Below are positions 25,501-40,500 of a stretch of 64,000 bases of DNA, in pieces. The stretch covers positions 6,435,207 to 6,499,206 of the forward strand of contig JAJVDF010000003.1 in NCBI GenBank assembly GCA_022410635.1, written 5' to 3'. Positions within the stretch are counted from its first letter, which is position 1. The number at the start of each line of letters is the position of its first letter. The position numbers and the translations under genes were made by a program. The notes below the pieces were generated by a model. That model had not been told where the DNA came from. It made no database searches and worked only from the letters and a program-made list of their open reading frames with translations. This stretch comes from Tretioscincus oriximinensis. Taxonomy: Eukaryota; Chordata; Lepidosauria; Squamata; Gymnophthalmidae.

Positions 25501-28500
25501 AGATAGAATGCTGGACTAGAGGGGGTGTGGCTTCATCAGGACTCCTCTTATGATCATGGCGACATAGGGAAGAGCCATTATTCCAGTTCCCAAATCTGAG
25601 TTGTTCCTGTATATGATAAAGTGTATTGTAAGTTTACTGCACTGAAGTTACCCTTCCTATAAAGTGGTTTTGATAATGTGACTTCCTTACTTTTTTCTCC
25701 TCTCCCCCCCCCCCCTCCATCTCTTCATTTCTAGATTCCCCCAAAGAAGTAAAAATCTCCCTACATCCATCCACCAGGAACCTGCGAGTGGGTGATGCTG
25801 TGTCTCTCACCTGTCATGTTAACAGCAGCTTCCCAAGTGTCACGGCCTACAGGTGGTACAAAGACGGAATCCTCAGTGGTGGAAGTCAAGTGAAGAACAT
25901 CCCAAGTGTTGCTCGTGAAGATTATGGGCGGTATCATTGTGAAGCAATAAATACTGTGGGCACAGGAGTGGCTGAAGCTGTTACACTCTTTGTTTTTTGT
26001 AAGTAGAAAGAACAGAGAACCCATGACACAATCTAAACCACATACATTTCTGCTTCATGTAGCAGCCAGCAGAAAGAATATTAAACAGAGGTGCTGATGT
26101 ATGCATAAAGGAGCGTTAACAGATAAAATCCAGGATAGAACTGTGTGCACCTTGGATGAGTGTGGAAAAGGGATTTCCCTTGCAAGTGGAGCAGGCATCA
26201 GAAATTGCACCTGATGAAAAGTTCTCTTCAAGAGCCATTAAACCCGCAGCTTCTATCCTGGATTTTATTTGGTAACCTTAGGGCAAATGGAAATAAGGCC
26301 CTGTTTGCACAGACTCACTAATGTATTTTATGGCTCTGTTATAAGCCAGCAGCCAATAACAGAAGAGATACAGAACATCCGATCACAAGCTATGATTTAC
26401 AGATTTTTTTTCCTGGGAAAATTCATAGAGAGGAAGGCAGTGTTGGTGCTTGGGGATGGCCAGTTATGATGTTAGGATATAAAGAAATAGTACTACAAAA
26501 GGTAGACATTTGGATGCATCCTCAGTATTGGGGATTGATGAAGCTGATATTTTCCTAATGCTGTTTCTCTTGTGATGTTCCAGCTGCTGTGTTGACAGTG
26601 ACCCCATCTCCTGGCCCAAAGGAAGGTGAGACAGTCACGTTAACGTGTGACGTTCCTGGAGAAAACAAGCAGGAGCTCTTCTACAGCTGGTACAAAAACA
26701 ACATCTGGCTCAAGGAAGGGACAGCTCGAAGCCTGGTCTTTAGTGCTGCAGCAGCTGGGGACACAGGATTTTACTCCTGTAAAGTCCAGAACGACAAAGG
26801 AAGTGAGAAATCCCAGGTCATTGGCCTGACTGTCGTCTGTAAGTATTCCAAGGCTCAGAAATACGTTTTGCATGAAATTTTCAGAAAAGTGGAAATGTTT
26901 TAACATGTTCATTGACCAAAGTGGTCATCTGGAAGTATTGACAGACATACTAATGACACAGTTTTCCAATTATTTCCGGATGAGCAGCTACATCAGATGG
27001 TTACAACAAAGGCTATAGACTCTTGTATTCCTTAAAGACTTACTGGATCTTATTCTGGGTTATATTCCGGAATAGGGCCCTACAAAAAACCATATGCTAG
27101 TACAGTTGACACCAACATGCAAATAGCAAGTTCCTATTTCAGGGCAGAAAGGAAACATTTTAAAAATCTGAGTGGGAGTCTTGGAAGTTTCACTTCAAAA
27201 TAATCTAAATGTCCCTGACTTGGCAAAAACTAATTAATGTCCTAGTTCAATTTTTGCCACTGGAGAAATGAACACAAGACAATAAAATAACTGAGATTTA
27301 TTGCTAACTGTAAAAAGAAGCAAATAGTTACACTCTTGATGTAACCAATATGTTTTTAAGCAGCAAGAATTTCCCAACTTTGTAGATCTAATTTGGTTAT
27401 CAAACAAAATTCTTAAAGATGCGCCTCTTTCATCTGGCCTTTGGTTAAAGATACAGGCTTTTTCACTGTTATTTTATTTCCTTTATGCTTATATTCTGCC
27501 CTATATCTGAAAGTTACAGGGCAGTTAACCATAAAAACAAGAATACAGAATTAACATTAAAAACAACAGTTGCCAGAAAATGGGGAATGGAGAGCAGTTT
27601 CCTCAACCAAAGCCAAAGATTTTCTGGACAGAACTGTGATAATGATTTACTCACCTCAAGGGGGAGGCTATTTGTTTATTTACTATACTTACTTCCTGCC
27701 CTATACCTGAAGGTCTCAGGCTGGCTAGCAACAATAAAAACAAGGTAGCAAAATTAACTTAATGAACTCATTAAAACAATGCCTGAAGGAGGGGGAAGGA
27801 GACACACCTCAAGGGGAAGACTATTCAATTGTCTAGAGGTTATAACTGAGGCTAGGTGCACACCACGACTTAAAAAAACACTACAGTGCTATAATCCAGA
27901 ATATAGCAATCGTGTGTCCGTGCATAGAAAACATGTATATTCTGTGACCGTTCCCCCAGTTCCGTAGCATCACTCATTGATTTCATCCCAGTGCAGCCCA
28001 AGAATTTTTTTTACTTGCAAAAGCCAATAGAAACAACTGCTGTGTTCTCAATTATTTTATCATCTTAAGAACATAAGAACATAAGCAGAGCCATACTGGA
28101 TCAGGCCACAGCCCATCAAGTCCAGCATTCTGTCTCCCTCAGATGCACCTGGGCTGTCCGAACAGAGGAAAGCAAAATATGCACCTGTTCATGACTCCCT
28201 GCAAATGGTATCACAGGAGTCCTGCCTGTTGCTCCATCCCGGAGGCAACATCCAGGCCCCCATCCTAGTATCCATTTATACCCTTGATGTCCATAAACCT
28301 GTCCAGTCCTGTCTTGAAACTATCCAAGCTGTTAGTTACCACTACCTCTTCAGGAAGTAAATTCCATAGGCCGATGACCCACTGGGTGAAAAAATACTTT
28401 CCTTTGTATGTTCTCACTTTTCTACCAAACAGTTTTAAGGAGTGCCCTCTGGTCCTTGTGTTGTGTGATAGAGAAAACATTTTTTCTCTATTCACCCTGT

Positions 28501-31500
28501 CCATCCCATGCATGATTTTGTATACTTCAATCTTGTGTCTAATTTGTGCACACGCATACTGTTGCAAGAATACAGGGGTTCTCTGGAACAATGCCTGAAT
28601 ATCTGAGCTATAGTTTTTTCCGGGGGGAAAGACATTTATTGCAGGTCAACAACTGAAAAACACTTGACGCTTGCGCCCAGTACTTCCTGATTGCACTACG
28701 AATGAGGTAGAAAAACAACATGTGCATGTAGCCTGAGGAGGCCTGCCCTCAGCTCACACTCCCTTTTCTTCTGAGTGTGGTAGTATAACTAGGAGGACCT
28801 CTTTTGTAGATCATAAGACACAGGCAGGTTGATGGCATATTATGTTTCCTAGATCCACCCCGGACACCTTCACTCACCTTGTTCCAAGATACCCAGGAAG
28901 GTCGCTTGGCCATCGTGTACTGCACTGTGGACAGCAACCCGCAATCTACTCTGAGCCTTTACCAGGATAAGCGACTGATTGCCACAACTGACACCCACTG
29001 GGCTCCGAACCAGCGAATAAGTGTCACCACTTCACACAACGCTTTGAAACTGCAGATCCAAAAAGTCATGCCAGAAGACGAGGGTGAATACCGGTGCATA
29101 GCCACCAACACCCACGGGAATGCTAGCACCACGAGATTCTTTGGGGCACAAAGTAAGTTGGACATTTCAGGGTAGGGTTTTTTTAAAAAAATTGTAGAAT
29201 CATGGATGGAAGCATCCTGGAAAATCTATTTTGGAATTCGAAGACGGATTTTTATTTGTTTTTCAGATTAATTTTAAAAATTGGTTTCATGAGATTTGCT
29301 TTTTAAGCATTTTATTTTGAGGATCTTTTTTACAGACTGTTTTCTGAAGTTTCTTTTTTTTATTATGTGCACTGTACTGGGCACGCTATTGATTTAATTT
29401 GGTCAATTTCAAGCTGTATAGTTTCCTGGAATATTAAGTATATTATAATACCAGTTAACACACCTTCCAAAAGTGGGCCTTCTTGGGCTATTCATCCCTT
29501 CTTCTATTTAGTTCCAAGTAAACATCTCTTCACATTGCAACACTCTTACACGTTTACATCTCTAATCACACATAAAGCCTTTATGACCATCATTATTATA
29601 CTGACCTTGACACCTAACCACCACACAGATTTGCATTTGAATTGCTCTTCACATACACAGCTTGCTATGAATAGTCTGTCCCTAGGCATTTGTTCACTTT
29701 GTGCATCTAAAGAAGTAGAATTTGTCCAGGAAAATGTATGCTACAGATACAAGAGCATCTGGATCAGAAAAGTGTCTACTACTTATTAATTCAGAGGGAG
29801 ACGGACAGGATTATCTGGCTGATCAAGTCCAGTAGGACCAGGTGAGTCTCGAATGGTCCCAGCTCTGCTATCTCAAACAAGCTTTCCATATTGTGACCTT
29901 CGGATCCAGTTTCCAAGTCCTTTGATGGTTAGGAACTGAATTCTGAAAGCCCAGGGGGATCCATTTTAGTAGCATAATTTGATGCACCACTGAAAAACGG
30001 AAAGGGAGACATGCACCCTTTCACATACCTCTTTTTCTATTCTGTGGTTTTTGTTAAAACAGATCTATTGGTATTCTGGTTTTGGAAACCATTTGGACCA
30101 TCTAGAACAGGTTCTGTTGCATACAGTGTGAACACAGAGGACTAACAGGGGGCAAAGTCTCTCTTAAGCATGGCCCATAATGCAGAAGGGAGACTTCTGT
30201 ATCCCTTCCTAGATGGCTTAAGGCTAAGAAAAGAATGATCACTAAGGTAAGTTTCCTTGGAAAGTGCAGATGCTGTATACCAGACCCTTATGTCAAATGA
30301 TGTGTTTTCATCCAATTGTCATGGGGAAGGTGCCAAGCATGTCAGATTAGCATCAGAATCCCTGAAGCACCTGCTGCTGCTTGGGAAAGACCCTGCTTCA
30401 GAAAGACTTTAATCAGGTCAAGGCACATATCCCACCTAGAAGCTAATAAAGGGAACTTCATCCTGCATCCAAACCGAATTAATGAATAGTTTATTATGGT
30501 CAATGACCAGCAATACCATACATAGTATGCATTTAACATATGATAATAATATAAAATTATGTTAAATCCAAATTTGATTTCCCAACATTATGATCTAACA
30601 GACATCAGTGTAATTTCGCACTTTAGATTCCATCTGATTCTGTATAAAAGTAAGATATAAATAAATTGGTCTTGTGGTAGGCTTCCATTGATAATTAATC
30701 AGTGCCCCCTGTTGTCCCTCTTCACCCAGCGGCTAGGGTGGTGTTCAGTCCTTCTCCAGAGCGCCATGAAGGGGACCGCATGGCTTTGACCTGTGTGACC
30801 ACCTTGGGGACAGATGATGGGGTCACCTATACCTGGTATAAGAACGGAAAATGGCTCCAAGAGGGGAAGGAGAATTCCTTGGACTTCCTGGCAGTGACCA
30901 CTGGAGATGCAGGATCATACCACTGTGTGGCCCAGAACATGAAAGGCAGTAGTGTGTCACCTGCCATCAATCTGCGTGTGCTCTGTGAGTATTTTTTTTT
31001 TCATTTCTAAGCCAAATGGTGCTGACTTGGGAATGCAACTCATGCCAATACCAGCTTGATATTGTATAGATCAGGGAGAGGCTGAACTGATGTACGTAAG
31101 TTCTGGACCCTAATGATGCATGGCTTGGTCTTATGCATAACCCAGTGATCTTCTTCATAACATAGTGGTTTGGTTACCAGAAGTTGCCAGTAAAGATCAC
31201 CGGAATTGAAAGATCTTGGGTAGGCTTAGTTGATCTTGGCCACCATGCTTCAGGAGAGGGTTATGAAGGTCATATTCTGGAAGTGCTCTGCACTCGCACA
31301 GGAAGTGGTGAGTTCTACTGCAGTAGAGATCTCCTTCAGTGGAGGCTGTATTTCTGCATGGCTGCTCTGCAGGGTTGGAGTTCCCTTTCTGTATAATGGA
31401 ATTCCATGCAAATGCTGGAATTCTGTTCTAATGAAATGACTTTGATTTAAAAGATGGAAGACTGAAGCACCAGAGTGATTTATTATAAATTCTTTCCTGC

Positions 31501-34500
31501 TTCTCACTTTTTGGGTGCTCTCACCTATAAATGTGGTTTCCAAAGATCCTCCAAGAAAACCTGTGATGAGTTCTTTCCTCGACATGCAAGGGAAACATCT
31601 CGGCATCATTCGGTGCACAACAGACAGTGAACCACCTTCCACCATGGCTTTGTACAAGGCCAACACACAGATTGGTTCCAGCAGCCTTGCGCTCTCGCCT
31701 GCTGATCCAAGGGTAAGCATGGTGTTCTCGCACAACATGCTGAAGTTGAGCGTCAAAAATGTGACCCTGGAAGATGAAGGCGAATACATTTGCTCTGCTG
31801 AAAACATCTATGGAAAAGACTCAGCTTCCATGAATTTCACAGCTGACAGTAAGTCATAGGCTTATACTTAACTAGGATGCTTCAGCCATAAATTAAGAGC
31901 CACCATAATTCAAAAGCAAGAATTGCAAGAAATTGCAACTGACTAAGTAGATACATGGGAACCACCACAGCCTGATGGGGAAGATAGAATGTCAGCCTTT
32001 GGGCAAAAATACCCTTGTAAGCCACCTTCTTCTTCTTCTTCTTCTTCTTCTTCTTCTTCTTCTTCTTCTTCTTCTTCTTCTTCTTCTTCTTCTTCTTCTT
32101 CTTCTTCTTCTTCTTCTTCTNNNNNNNNNNNNNNNNNNNNNNNNNNNNNNNNNNNNNNNNNNNNNNNNNNNNNNNNNNNNNNNNNNNNNNNNNNNNNNNN
32201 TTCTTCTTCTTCTTCTTCTTCTTCTTCTTCTTCTTCTTCTTCTTCTTCTTCTTCTTCTTCTTCTTCTTCTTCTAGATCTTTGCAAGAGAGAACATCCACT
32301 CACTGTAGTTATTTACACTTAGGCCCTGGTTATAGCTTTACTTTTAAGCATTCTTCAGTCCCGAAAAATGACTCTACTGGTGTAGACTCTACTCCACACT
32401 GCCTGTTTCCCAGACTCGACTCTCAGCCTCCTGAAATATGGAGCACAAGGCAGCTGGGAAACATGGTCTACGTTGCTTATTTACTGCACAGGGGAGGAGC
32501 AGGAATGGGATTTGCCTGGAATTAGATTTCCTGTGCATCTAGCCAAACAGACAAGGACCTTGTTTCAACACCATGCACTGAGATCAGGCAGAAAAGCCCC
32601 TTCCAATTACCCATCTGCAGGAACGGAACATACACACATGCCCATATATCCCTGTCTTTGGCTATATCCAGATACAGGAAAAAGAAGTGGCTTAAATACA
32701 TCTTAGAGATGGTAGAATCAATATACTATAATGTTTGATACACATTAAATACCCAGTGCCAGACTACCAAATAGACAAAATGAGCACCAGCTTATGGGTC
32801 CCCTGCTTTTTAAGAACCTTGTGACAATAGATCAAAATAATATTGATTATTAGGAGATCGTTATTATTATGAGATAATTTGCAAGCACCCCACCCCTGAA
32901 ATTTCCACTGCTTAGAGCAGTGGTGGGCAATTAATTTTCCCAAGGGGACACATGAGAAATTGGGATGGTTTTAGAGGGCTGGACTAATATAGTTAACTCA
33001 GTTCTACCCAATACTGTATATAACAGTAAAACCATGCCCCCAATTCTGAGCTAAGATGGGCGGGCCGGTAAAAGACAATAGGTGGGCCACATGCAGCCCT
33101 CGGGCTGCCCCTTGTCCAGGTCTGGCTTAAAGGCTTTCATTGGGTTCAATTTGGCACTGATTATGGTAAACGTACAATCTTCCAGCTCGGATTTAACTAG
33201 TAACCCTACCAAGAACTGAACAATAAAAATGAGGACAGGGGGTGTGGGGGAGCGAAATTAAGGCAAAGTGAAGAGAAAAATAAATAAGGTGTTCTAAGGA
33301 CCCAGATGGGTCTCCCACCATAACTTTGTGTTTCACATGCTTTATATTGTCATCATCTGCTAACTTTTCTTCCCCAATGTTAATCAGCGGCAAAAATAAT
33401 CATCACACCGTCTTCAGAGGTGCTGGAAGGTCAAGAGGTCCATCTGTCCTGTGCAGTGAGCAGCAGCTCTTCAACCTTGTCCAACTATACTTGGTACAAG
33501 GATGGCCTCCTTCTCTCAGAGGCACAAGGAAATTCCCTGGAATTCCACCAAATAACAAGAGGCAATGCTGGGAACTATTACTGTCGAGCTGAGAACCCAA
33601 GATCTCAGAAAAGCTCTTCATCTGTCACACTTTCTGTACTATGTAAGTACCACTCCTCTTTATTGCAGAATTCCCTCATAGGTTTTAATTTTCTTGTTCG
33701 TATCTTTGCAATATATTCCAAATTTTGTCACTCTGTCAAATACTGAGAGGCAAGATTTTCTGAACACTCCCATCCACCGTTTTGTTTTCTCGTGGTCAAG
33801 TGGAAGTCAGTAGTACCTCTCTTCAAATGCTATTGGATAGTTGGCTGTCAATATCAGATCTCTGTGCCTCTCACCCTCACAGTTTCTTGCCAGAATTATC
33901 CACACAGCACAGTAGCTCGAAATTTTTTTTTTCCAGTAAACAAATAATCCAGATAAATCAGCTAAAGCAACCTGTTTGAACTGAAGGCAATCAAGTTGTT
34001 TCAAGGTTTGACAGCATCTTACAGTGGCAGCAACATAGGGAGCACGATGTAACTACGCATTTGTTTCTATCTGGGCCCTGGGCATAAAATTATTAGGGCA
34101 CAAAATTGGACCCCTCTGCCTCGTTCTCTCCTCTCATCTGCCATGTGGCAGCATGAATGGTGAGTTGAGGAAAATGGGTGGCAGGACAACTGAGGTTATT
34201 CCATCTACTTCCCAGGTGCCACTTCTCATCCTAACCACTTTTCTCGGGTGCCTCTGTCCAGCTTGGCACTTCAGTAAAATGCTAAGAAATGTAAATATCC
34301 TGGCTCATTTTGTGTTTGGCAAAAGCTTGCTGGTGCAGTCTTTTTCAAAGTCACTGATTCTTCAGGCTGCTACTAGTCAGAGGTTGTAGTTTTATTTTCG
34401 TTTCTATGGGACTGCTCTTCTGTTTAGCCAGTTTGAGGAACTTAAATGAGAAAAAAAGAGTTGGTCTGCACTAAAACTATTGCAAGATCCTGACAATCTG

Positions 34501-37500
34501 AAGAAGACAGATGCCAATAAAGCAAAAATAATAATAATCAGCTTTGGACCTTTGCCAAGATAAGACATGAACAGATGATTAAGCACTCAAATGTCAGCTA
34601 GCAAACACCCTTCTGTTCCCAAGTATTTTAAGATGGTACTTCTCTGGCCCTTCACAGCAGTAACACATCACAAATCCTCAGAAAGTAAAGGAAAACCTGG
34701 ATGTCTTCCCTGGTTCAATAGCATCCTTCTTAGAAGCAGGAACTCATTCACACAGTTCATGAATCCTGGCAGAGGCAGGATGTAGGGTGCTGAATGTTGA
34801 TAAAAAGCCATGTAAAGTATCTGGTGGGAAGTGGTGTCTAGTCATATATCCCAAAATATACCTCAAGATGTAAGGCCAAATGTTTAGAGGAAACAGGGCA
34901 CAACAAAACTTTGTAACATTCAAACATCTCAGACCAGGTAAATGAAGAGTAATTATTAAATTGAGTATTCAGTTCCCCTGCTCACACTTGAATCTTAACC
35001 ATACATTTCTCTTTCTCAAGTAGGTCACCCTGCCACGGACTGATGGGATTAAGTTAGGGTTACCATGTAAAAATCAGAATAGAACTTTGCACCTTTAAAA
35101 GATGTGGAAAAGTTAGTTTCCCGTCCCCATACTACAGGTGTTAGAAATAGCATCTGGTGAAAACTCCTAAAGCCATTAAAAGTGTAAACTTCTATCCCTG
35201 TTTTCACATGATTGAACTCATCACCACCATCAGGGCACATGGAAACTGCTCTCAGCACATCCTTGAGTAGCTAACAGGTCCCATGTTTCTATGGTCTCTT
35301 GCCTCTTCCAACCAGCTGGCCTGCAAATTCAGTAACACGTGTCTTATTTATAGATCTTGAATAAACATCACAGCAGTTTGTGTGAATTTCTGTGTGTTCT
35401 GACTGTAGATCCCCCTGGTCCCCCTCAAGTGGCCATTTTCATGGAGACCGGCAGTGGAAGGATGGCCATCTTCCAGTGTTCGGTGGATAGTAGCCCTCCA
35501 GCCAAACTGGTGCTGTATAAAGGAAGGGACATGGTGGCGTCCAGCAGCTCTAAGGCTGGTACACTGCCCCAGCGGGTCCGGGTCACAGGCTCACCCAATG
35601 CCATGCGAGTAGAGCTGGGAGATATCCTGCCTGAGGATGAAGGCAACTACAATGTCACAGCCATAAACCCCTACGGATCTTCCACCACAAGGCTTCATTT
35701 CCGAGTGCAAAGTGAGTATCCAGAAATTGTGGTGGCTTCCTTTGCAATCATATGTCTTAGTTGCTGTTTTGTTTTCAGTATGCATGATGCTATTTTGGGA
35801 TCTTACAATTCAACATGGCACAAGATAGATTACCAGCTATACCTCTATACTACTTTGGTCAGACCTGTGTGCTTTGGACATGCTCTAGTTTATCAATATC
35901 CTTTTTAAATTGAGGAGTCCAGAATTGGAGAGTTACAAGGATGGTGAGTGGTCCTATGAGGAACGATTAAAGAATCTAGGGAATCTATAAAAGTGAAGAC
36001 TTGAGAAGAGATCTGATAACTGCCTGCAAATATCTGTAGGGCTCTCATAGAGCAGAAGGATCAAACTTATTCTCATTGGCAGGAAGGAAGGAAAGAAGGA
36101 AGGAAGGATTGTCACTATGGGTGGTGAGTTCTCCAGCTTAGCTTGCCGATTCTGTGTCATTTTTGTTTATGTGTGTGACCATTTTTCTTCTGACTTTTTC
36201 CTTCAACTCAGCTGCCCGAGTTTTGGCCACGCCATCCCCAGAGCTGGTGGAGGGGGATTCAGTTACCTTGACCTGCGATGTTATAGGAAAGTCTTCTCAT
36301 TATTCCATGTTCTCTTGGTACAAAAACAGCAAACTCATTCCCGATGCCAGAGCTAGGCGGCTTGTCTTTCCACAAATAAGTAGTAATGATGCTGGATACT
36401 ACCACTGCAAAGCCCATGATCCGGATGAGATCCCTGAGAACATCTCTCCACCTGTCAGAATTACTGTCTTCTGTAAGTCATTCTGGGCTTTTTAGCGTCT
36501 GTAGGCTAGATATCGATTTTATGTGTGGTAAAGAGAGTTTGGCAAGAAACTTTCCAGGTTGAGCCCAGATATCCCTAGGAAAGGTAATGGCTATAGCTCT
36601 TCAACATTTGTTTGTTTGTTTATTTATTTATTTATTAATACATACATGCATACATACATGCATCCATACATCCATGCATCCATGCATCCATACATCCATA
36701 CATCCATGCATCCATGCATCCATCCATCCATCCATCCATCCATCCATCCATCCATGCATCCATCCATACATCCATCCATCCATACATACATACATACATG
36801 CATGCATGCATACACACATACACACATACACACATACACACATACACACATACACACATACACACATACACACATACACACTCAGTGGATGGGCTTTTAT
36901 TTAAGAAGGAACTTCTCCAGTTGGGCCATTGAAAATGTAAGAGTGCCCTCTTCCAGTCAGACAATGGCTGACCTCATGTTCCCTTGATAGCAGCCTACAA
37001 ATATCTGAAGCACTTCACAGATCAAAGGAACAGCTCCGTTCTCATTGACACATGGAAGGACAAGAGTTGAAGCAGTAAGGAAAGAAACTCACATTAGACA
37101 TCAGAATTTTTTTCTGAAAGTGAGGGTGATCAACCAATGGAATAGATTGCCACAGGAGGTGGTGAATTGTCCTTCAATGGAGGCCGTCTAGGCAGTACTC
37201 TCTTTAGAATGGTTTAGTAAATGCTACATTAAGCAGAAGATCCAATAGCCTTGGAGATCTCTTCCAATTCTAGGGTTCTCTTATTTTCTTACCAGTAAGT
37301 CTTGAGATCACCTCAGACATTGCTTGGTTGATTTCCTCATAAATGGTCTTTATCATGTGTGATCAGGATTTGACCCTTAATGCAAGTGTGTCTCCTTCCT
37401 ACACAGATCCGCCTCGAAACCTTCATGTGATTTCCGCCTTTCAAATCCAGGGCCGGCAAATGGCCACTATCCATTGCATTGTGGAGAGCAACCCAGAAGC

Positions 37501-40500
37501 CCACCTGATTATTCACAAGCAAGGGATGGCACCCTTGGCCTCTAAAGGAGACTCTAGAGCCGCACCCCATCCTCGGGTCAGCATCTCTAGCACACCCAAC
37601 AGTTTGAGCATGGCAATCTGGGACTTCGTGTTGGAGGACGAAGGGGAGTACGTCTGCTTTGCCAGCAACTCCTACGGCAACAAGACTTCCTCAGTAATTC
37701 TCACTGCAGAAAGTGAGTACAAGAAGAAACTCTGAAGCTACTTTTGAAAGAATTGCAAGATATCCTTTGGCTGCAAAATTCTTTGCCTATCTAATTAGCG
37801 ACATCACAGGGCTGCGATACTTATCTGTTTCTGTTATAGAGTTCTTACATAAAATCCAGGATAGAACGTTGCTCTTTTAGTAACTAGGAGAGATCATTTT
37901 TCACCACGTGAAGGTTCTAAGGCCCGTAGCAGCCAGTGGGGATAATTTTTCCACATCCATTAAAGAAGTAAAACTAGTTTTTGCACGGGAACCTATCCTA
38001 TTATCATACTCCCCCATGTGGCAAAGTATAAAACTGTAGCAACAAATGGCCCTTTTACAGGAAAAAGGGAGAGTGAAAACGGAGTCACTCAGCATTGACC
38101 TGACTCTTTTTCTATTTATTCCAAATAGAAAAAGATTGGCTATGCACCCATGTGCCATGGAGTGGCGGTGGGTTTCCCTTAAAAAAGCAAAGGAAGTGCT
38201 GAAAAATGCCATTTGCTTTTACTCAGGATTGGATTTCCTGGGGCATACTCTGCGGCTAGGAGGGTACAGGGGTGTAAACCTTTCCCTGACCAATGGCTAG
38301 CAGGGGGGTGAAGTTTACCTGGCACCATCAAATCCTTTGGCTGAAAAAGGTTTTAGTGAAGCTGTGTGGATTTGTTTTAAAAAAATTCTAGTTGCCCACA
38401 TCAGTACCAGACAGCACCACAGAAAAAGCCATGCTGTGCAACATCATGAGATTCTGAATTTTGTGGGACCTACAGGAGAACTGCTTCAAATGAACTCAGG
38501 GCTCTTCCAGAGTTATAAGGAAGATCAGAATATTTTTTTTGCCATGTCACTAATTTTTAGTATAGCTGGATTCTGACTCCCTTAAGTTGTAACTCTCGGC
38601 AATCATATCCATGATTGTTTCATAAGGGAGCACCTCCCTTATGAAGCAAGGCTGCAACGTCTGGGCCTCTTCAGCCTTGAAAGGAGACGTTTGAGGGGTG
38701 ATCTGATTGAAGTGTACAAAATCATGCATGGGATAGACAGGGTGAATAGAGAAAAAATGTTTTCTCTATCACACAACACAAGGACCAGAGGGCACTCCTT
38801 AAAACTGTTGGGTAGAAAAGTGAGAACAGACAAAGGAAAGTATTTTTTCACCCAGAGGGTCATCGGCCTGTGGAATTTACTTCCTGAAGAGGTGGTGGTA
38901 GCTAACAGCTTGGATAGTTTCAAGACAGGACTAGACAGGTTTATGGACACTAAGGGTATAAATGGATACTAGGATAGTTGTCCGGATGTCGCCTCCCGGA
39001 TGGAGCAACAGGCAGGACTCCTGAAATACCATTTGCAGGGAGTCATGAACAAGAGCATATTTTGCTTTCCCCTGTTTGGACTGCCCGGGTGCATCTGGTG
39101 GGCCTCTGTGTGACACAGAATGCTGGACTTGATGGGCTGTGGCCTGATCCAGTATGGCTCTTCTTATGTTCTTATGTTCAAAACTCTCTTCCTTCTCTGT
39201 TCAATCTTTTCAGCTGTACAGATCTGGATTTCACCTTCAGATGTTCTTGAAGGAAACTCAGTGAACTTGACTTGTGCAGTGGACAGTGACATCCCTGGGG
39301 AGTTGAACTACACGTGGTATAAAAACAGCCAGTGGTATGCTGATGGCTTGTCCAGAATGCTGACTCTGCCTCATGCCACTGTAGCAGATGCTGGATCCTA
39401 CCACTGCACAGTGAAAAGCCAAGAAAGGCTTCGCAACTCTTCCTTGGGTTTTCTAAACGTACTTTGTAAGTTGGTGGTAGTTGGTGAAATTTGCAATTCG
39501 TCTTGCACGCACCTCACTATAATGGAAAGTCTCGTTACCTGGACAATTATAATGCTGATGGGCAGAAGACCTATGATGAACCCAGATGTATTTTATCACC
39601 CAGAGGATCTTTGCTCTACAGAATTTGAAATGAATGAATATTAATTATTACATCAATACATAAGCAGAAGTGGTGGTGACACCAAACAATCCTTTAAGGA
39701 AGGATTAGAGAATTCATGGAGGCTATTAGGATGGATGCCCATGTATAGGTTGGAGAGGCAAGCAGAATGCTTCTAAAGACCTTGTGTAGGGAATCAAGAG
39801 CAGGTGAATATGTCTTCTGCTGCTATTTGACATGTCCATGAACAGTTGTTCGGCTTGTGTGTGAGACATGATGTGAATCAGCCCTTCTTGATTCAGGAGG
39901 GCTGCTGTTCATTCACAGAGAACAGGTCCATCAATGACTATTAAAATGGATGCCTACGTACTGCCTCAGTTTGGAGAAACAGGCAGGAGTTGCCTCTGAA
40001 GGCCAATTGCAGGGAGCTGAGAGCAGGTTTTCCCTTCTCTTTCTGCTTGAGATGTCCAGTAGAATTGGAGGGCCACTTGGTGAGGCAGATTGCTGAACTA
40101 GATGGGCTGTGGCCCCTTTCAACAGGGCTCCTCTATGATCTGCCATAGATCATAGACCTGCAATGGACCCTTGTGTGAGACAGAATGCTAGACTAGATGG
40201 ACTGTCATAATTATCAGTGAAAAAAATATTAGTCAATTGTTTTAAACCCCTTTATCCATACAAGCCTTTCCAAGCCTTCATTTTACTAGCTCCAAATACT
40301 GTTATAATCAGTGCAAATAATAATGGCTACAGTGGATAACTTTGACAGGTACTATTTTTCAGAGCAAATTGCCTAGATTAATTTAATTACCATTAATTTC
40401 AATTTTCTCTGTAAGGTGCATCCAATCTTTTGCAAAAGGGATCCCCTAAACTATATGCTTTGCTTACATTAATTAAGTACAGTTAAGCAGCTTTATCCAC

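Noticed and set aside
31943..32525. Open frames made of long Leu, Ser, Glu or Arg runs across the N gap
   Set aside because: They are all readings of one CTT/AAG microsatellite and its gap, in six frames.
36613..36882. CRISPR-like array
   Set aside because: The periodicity is 4-6 bp without spacers, in a vertebrate intron; it is a compound microsatellite.
36559..36987. Frames rich in I-H-P / M-D-G as repeat proteins
   Set aside because: They translate a CATC/CATA/ACACAT microsatellite.
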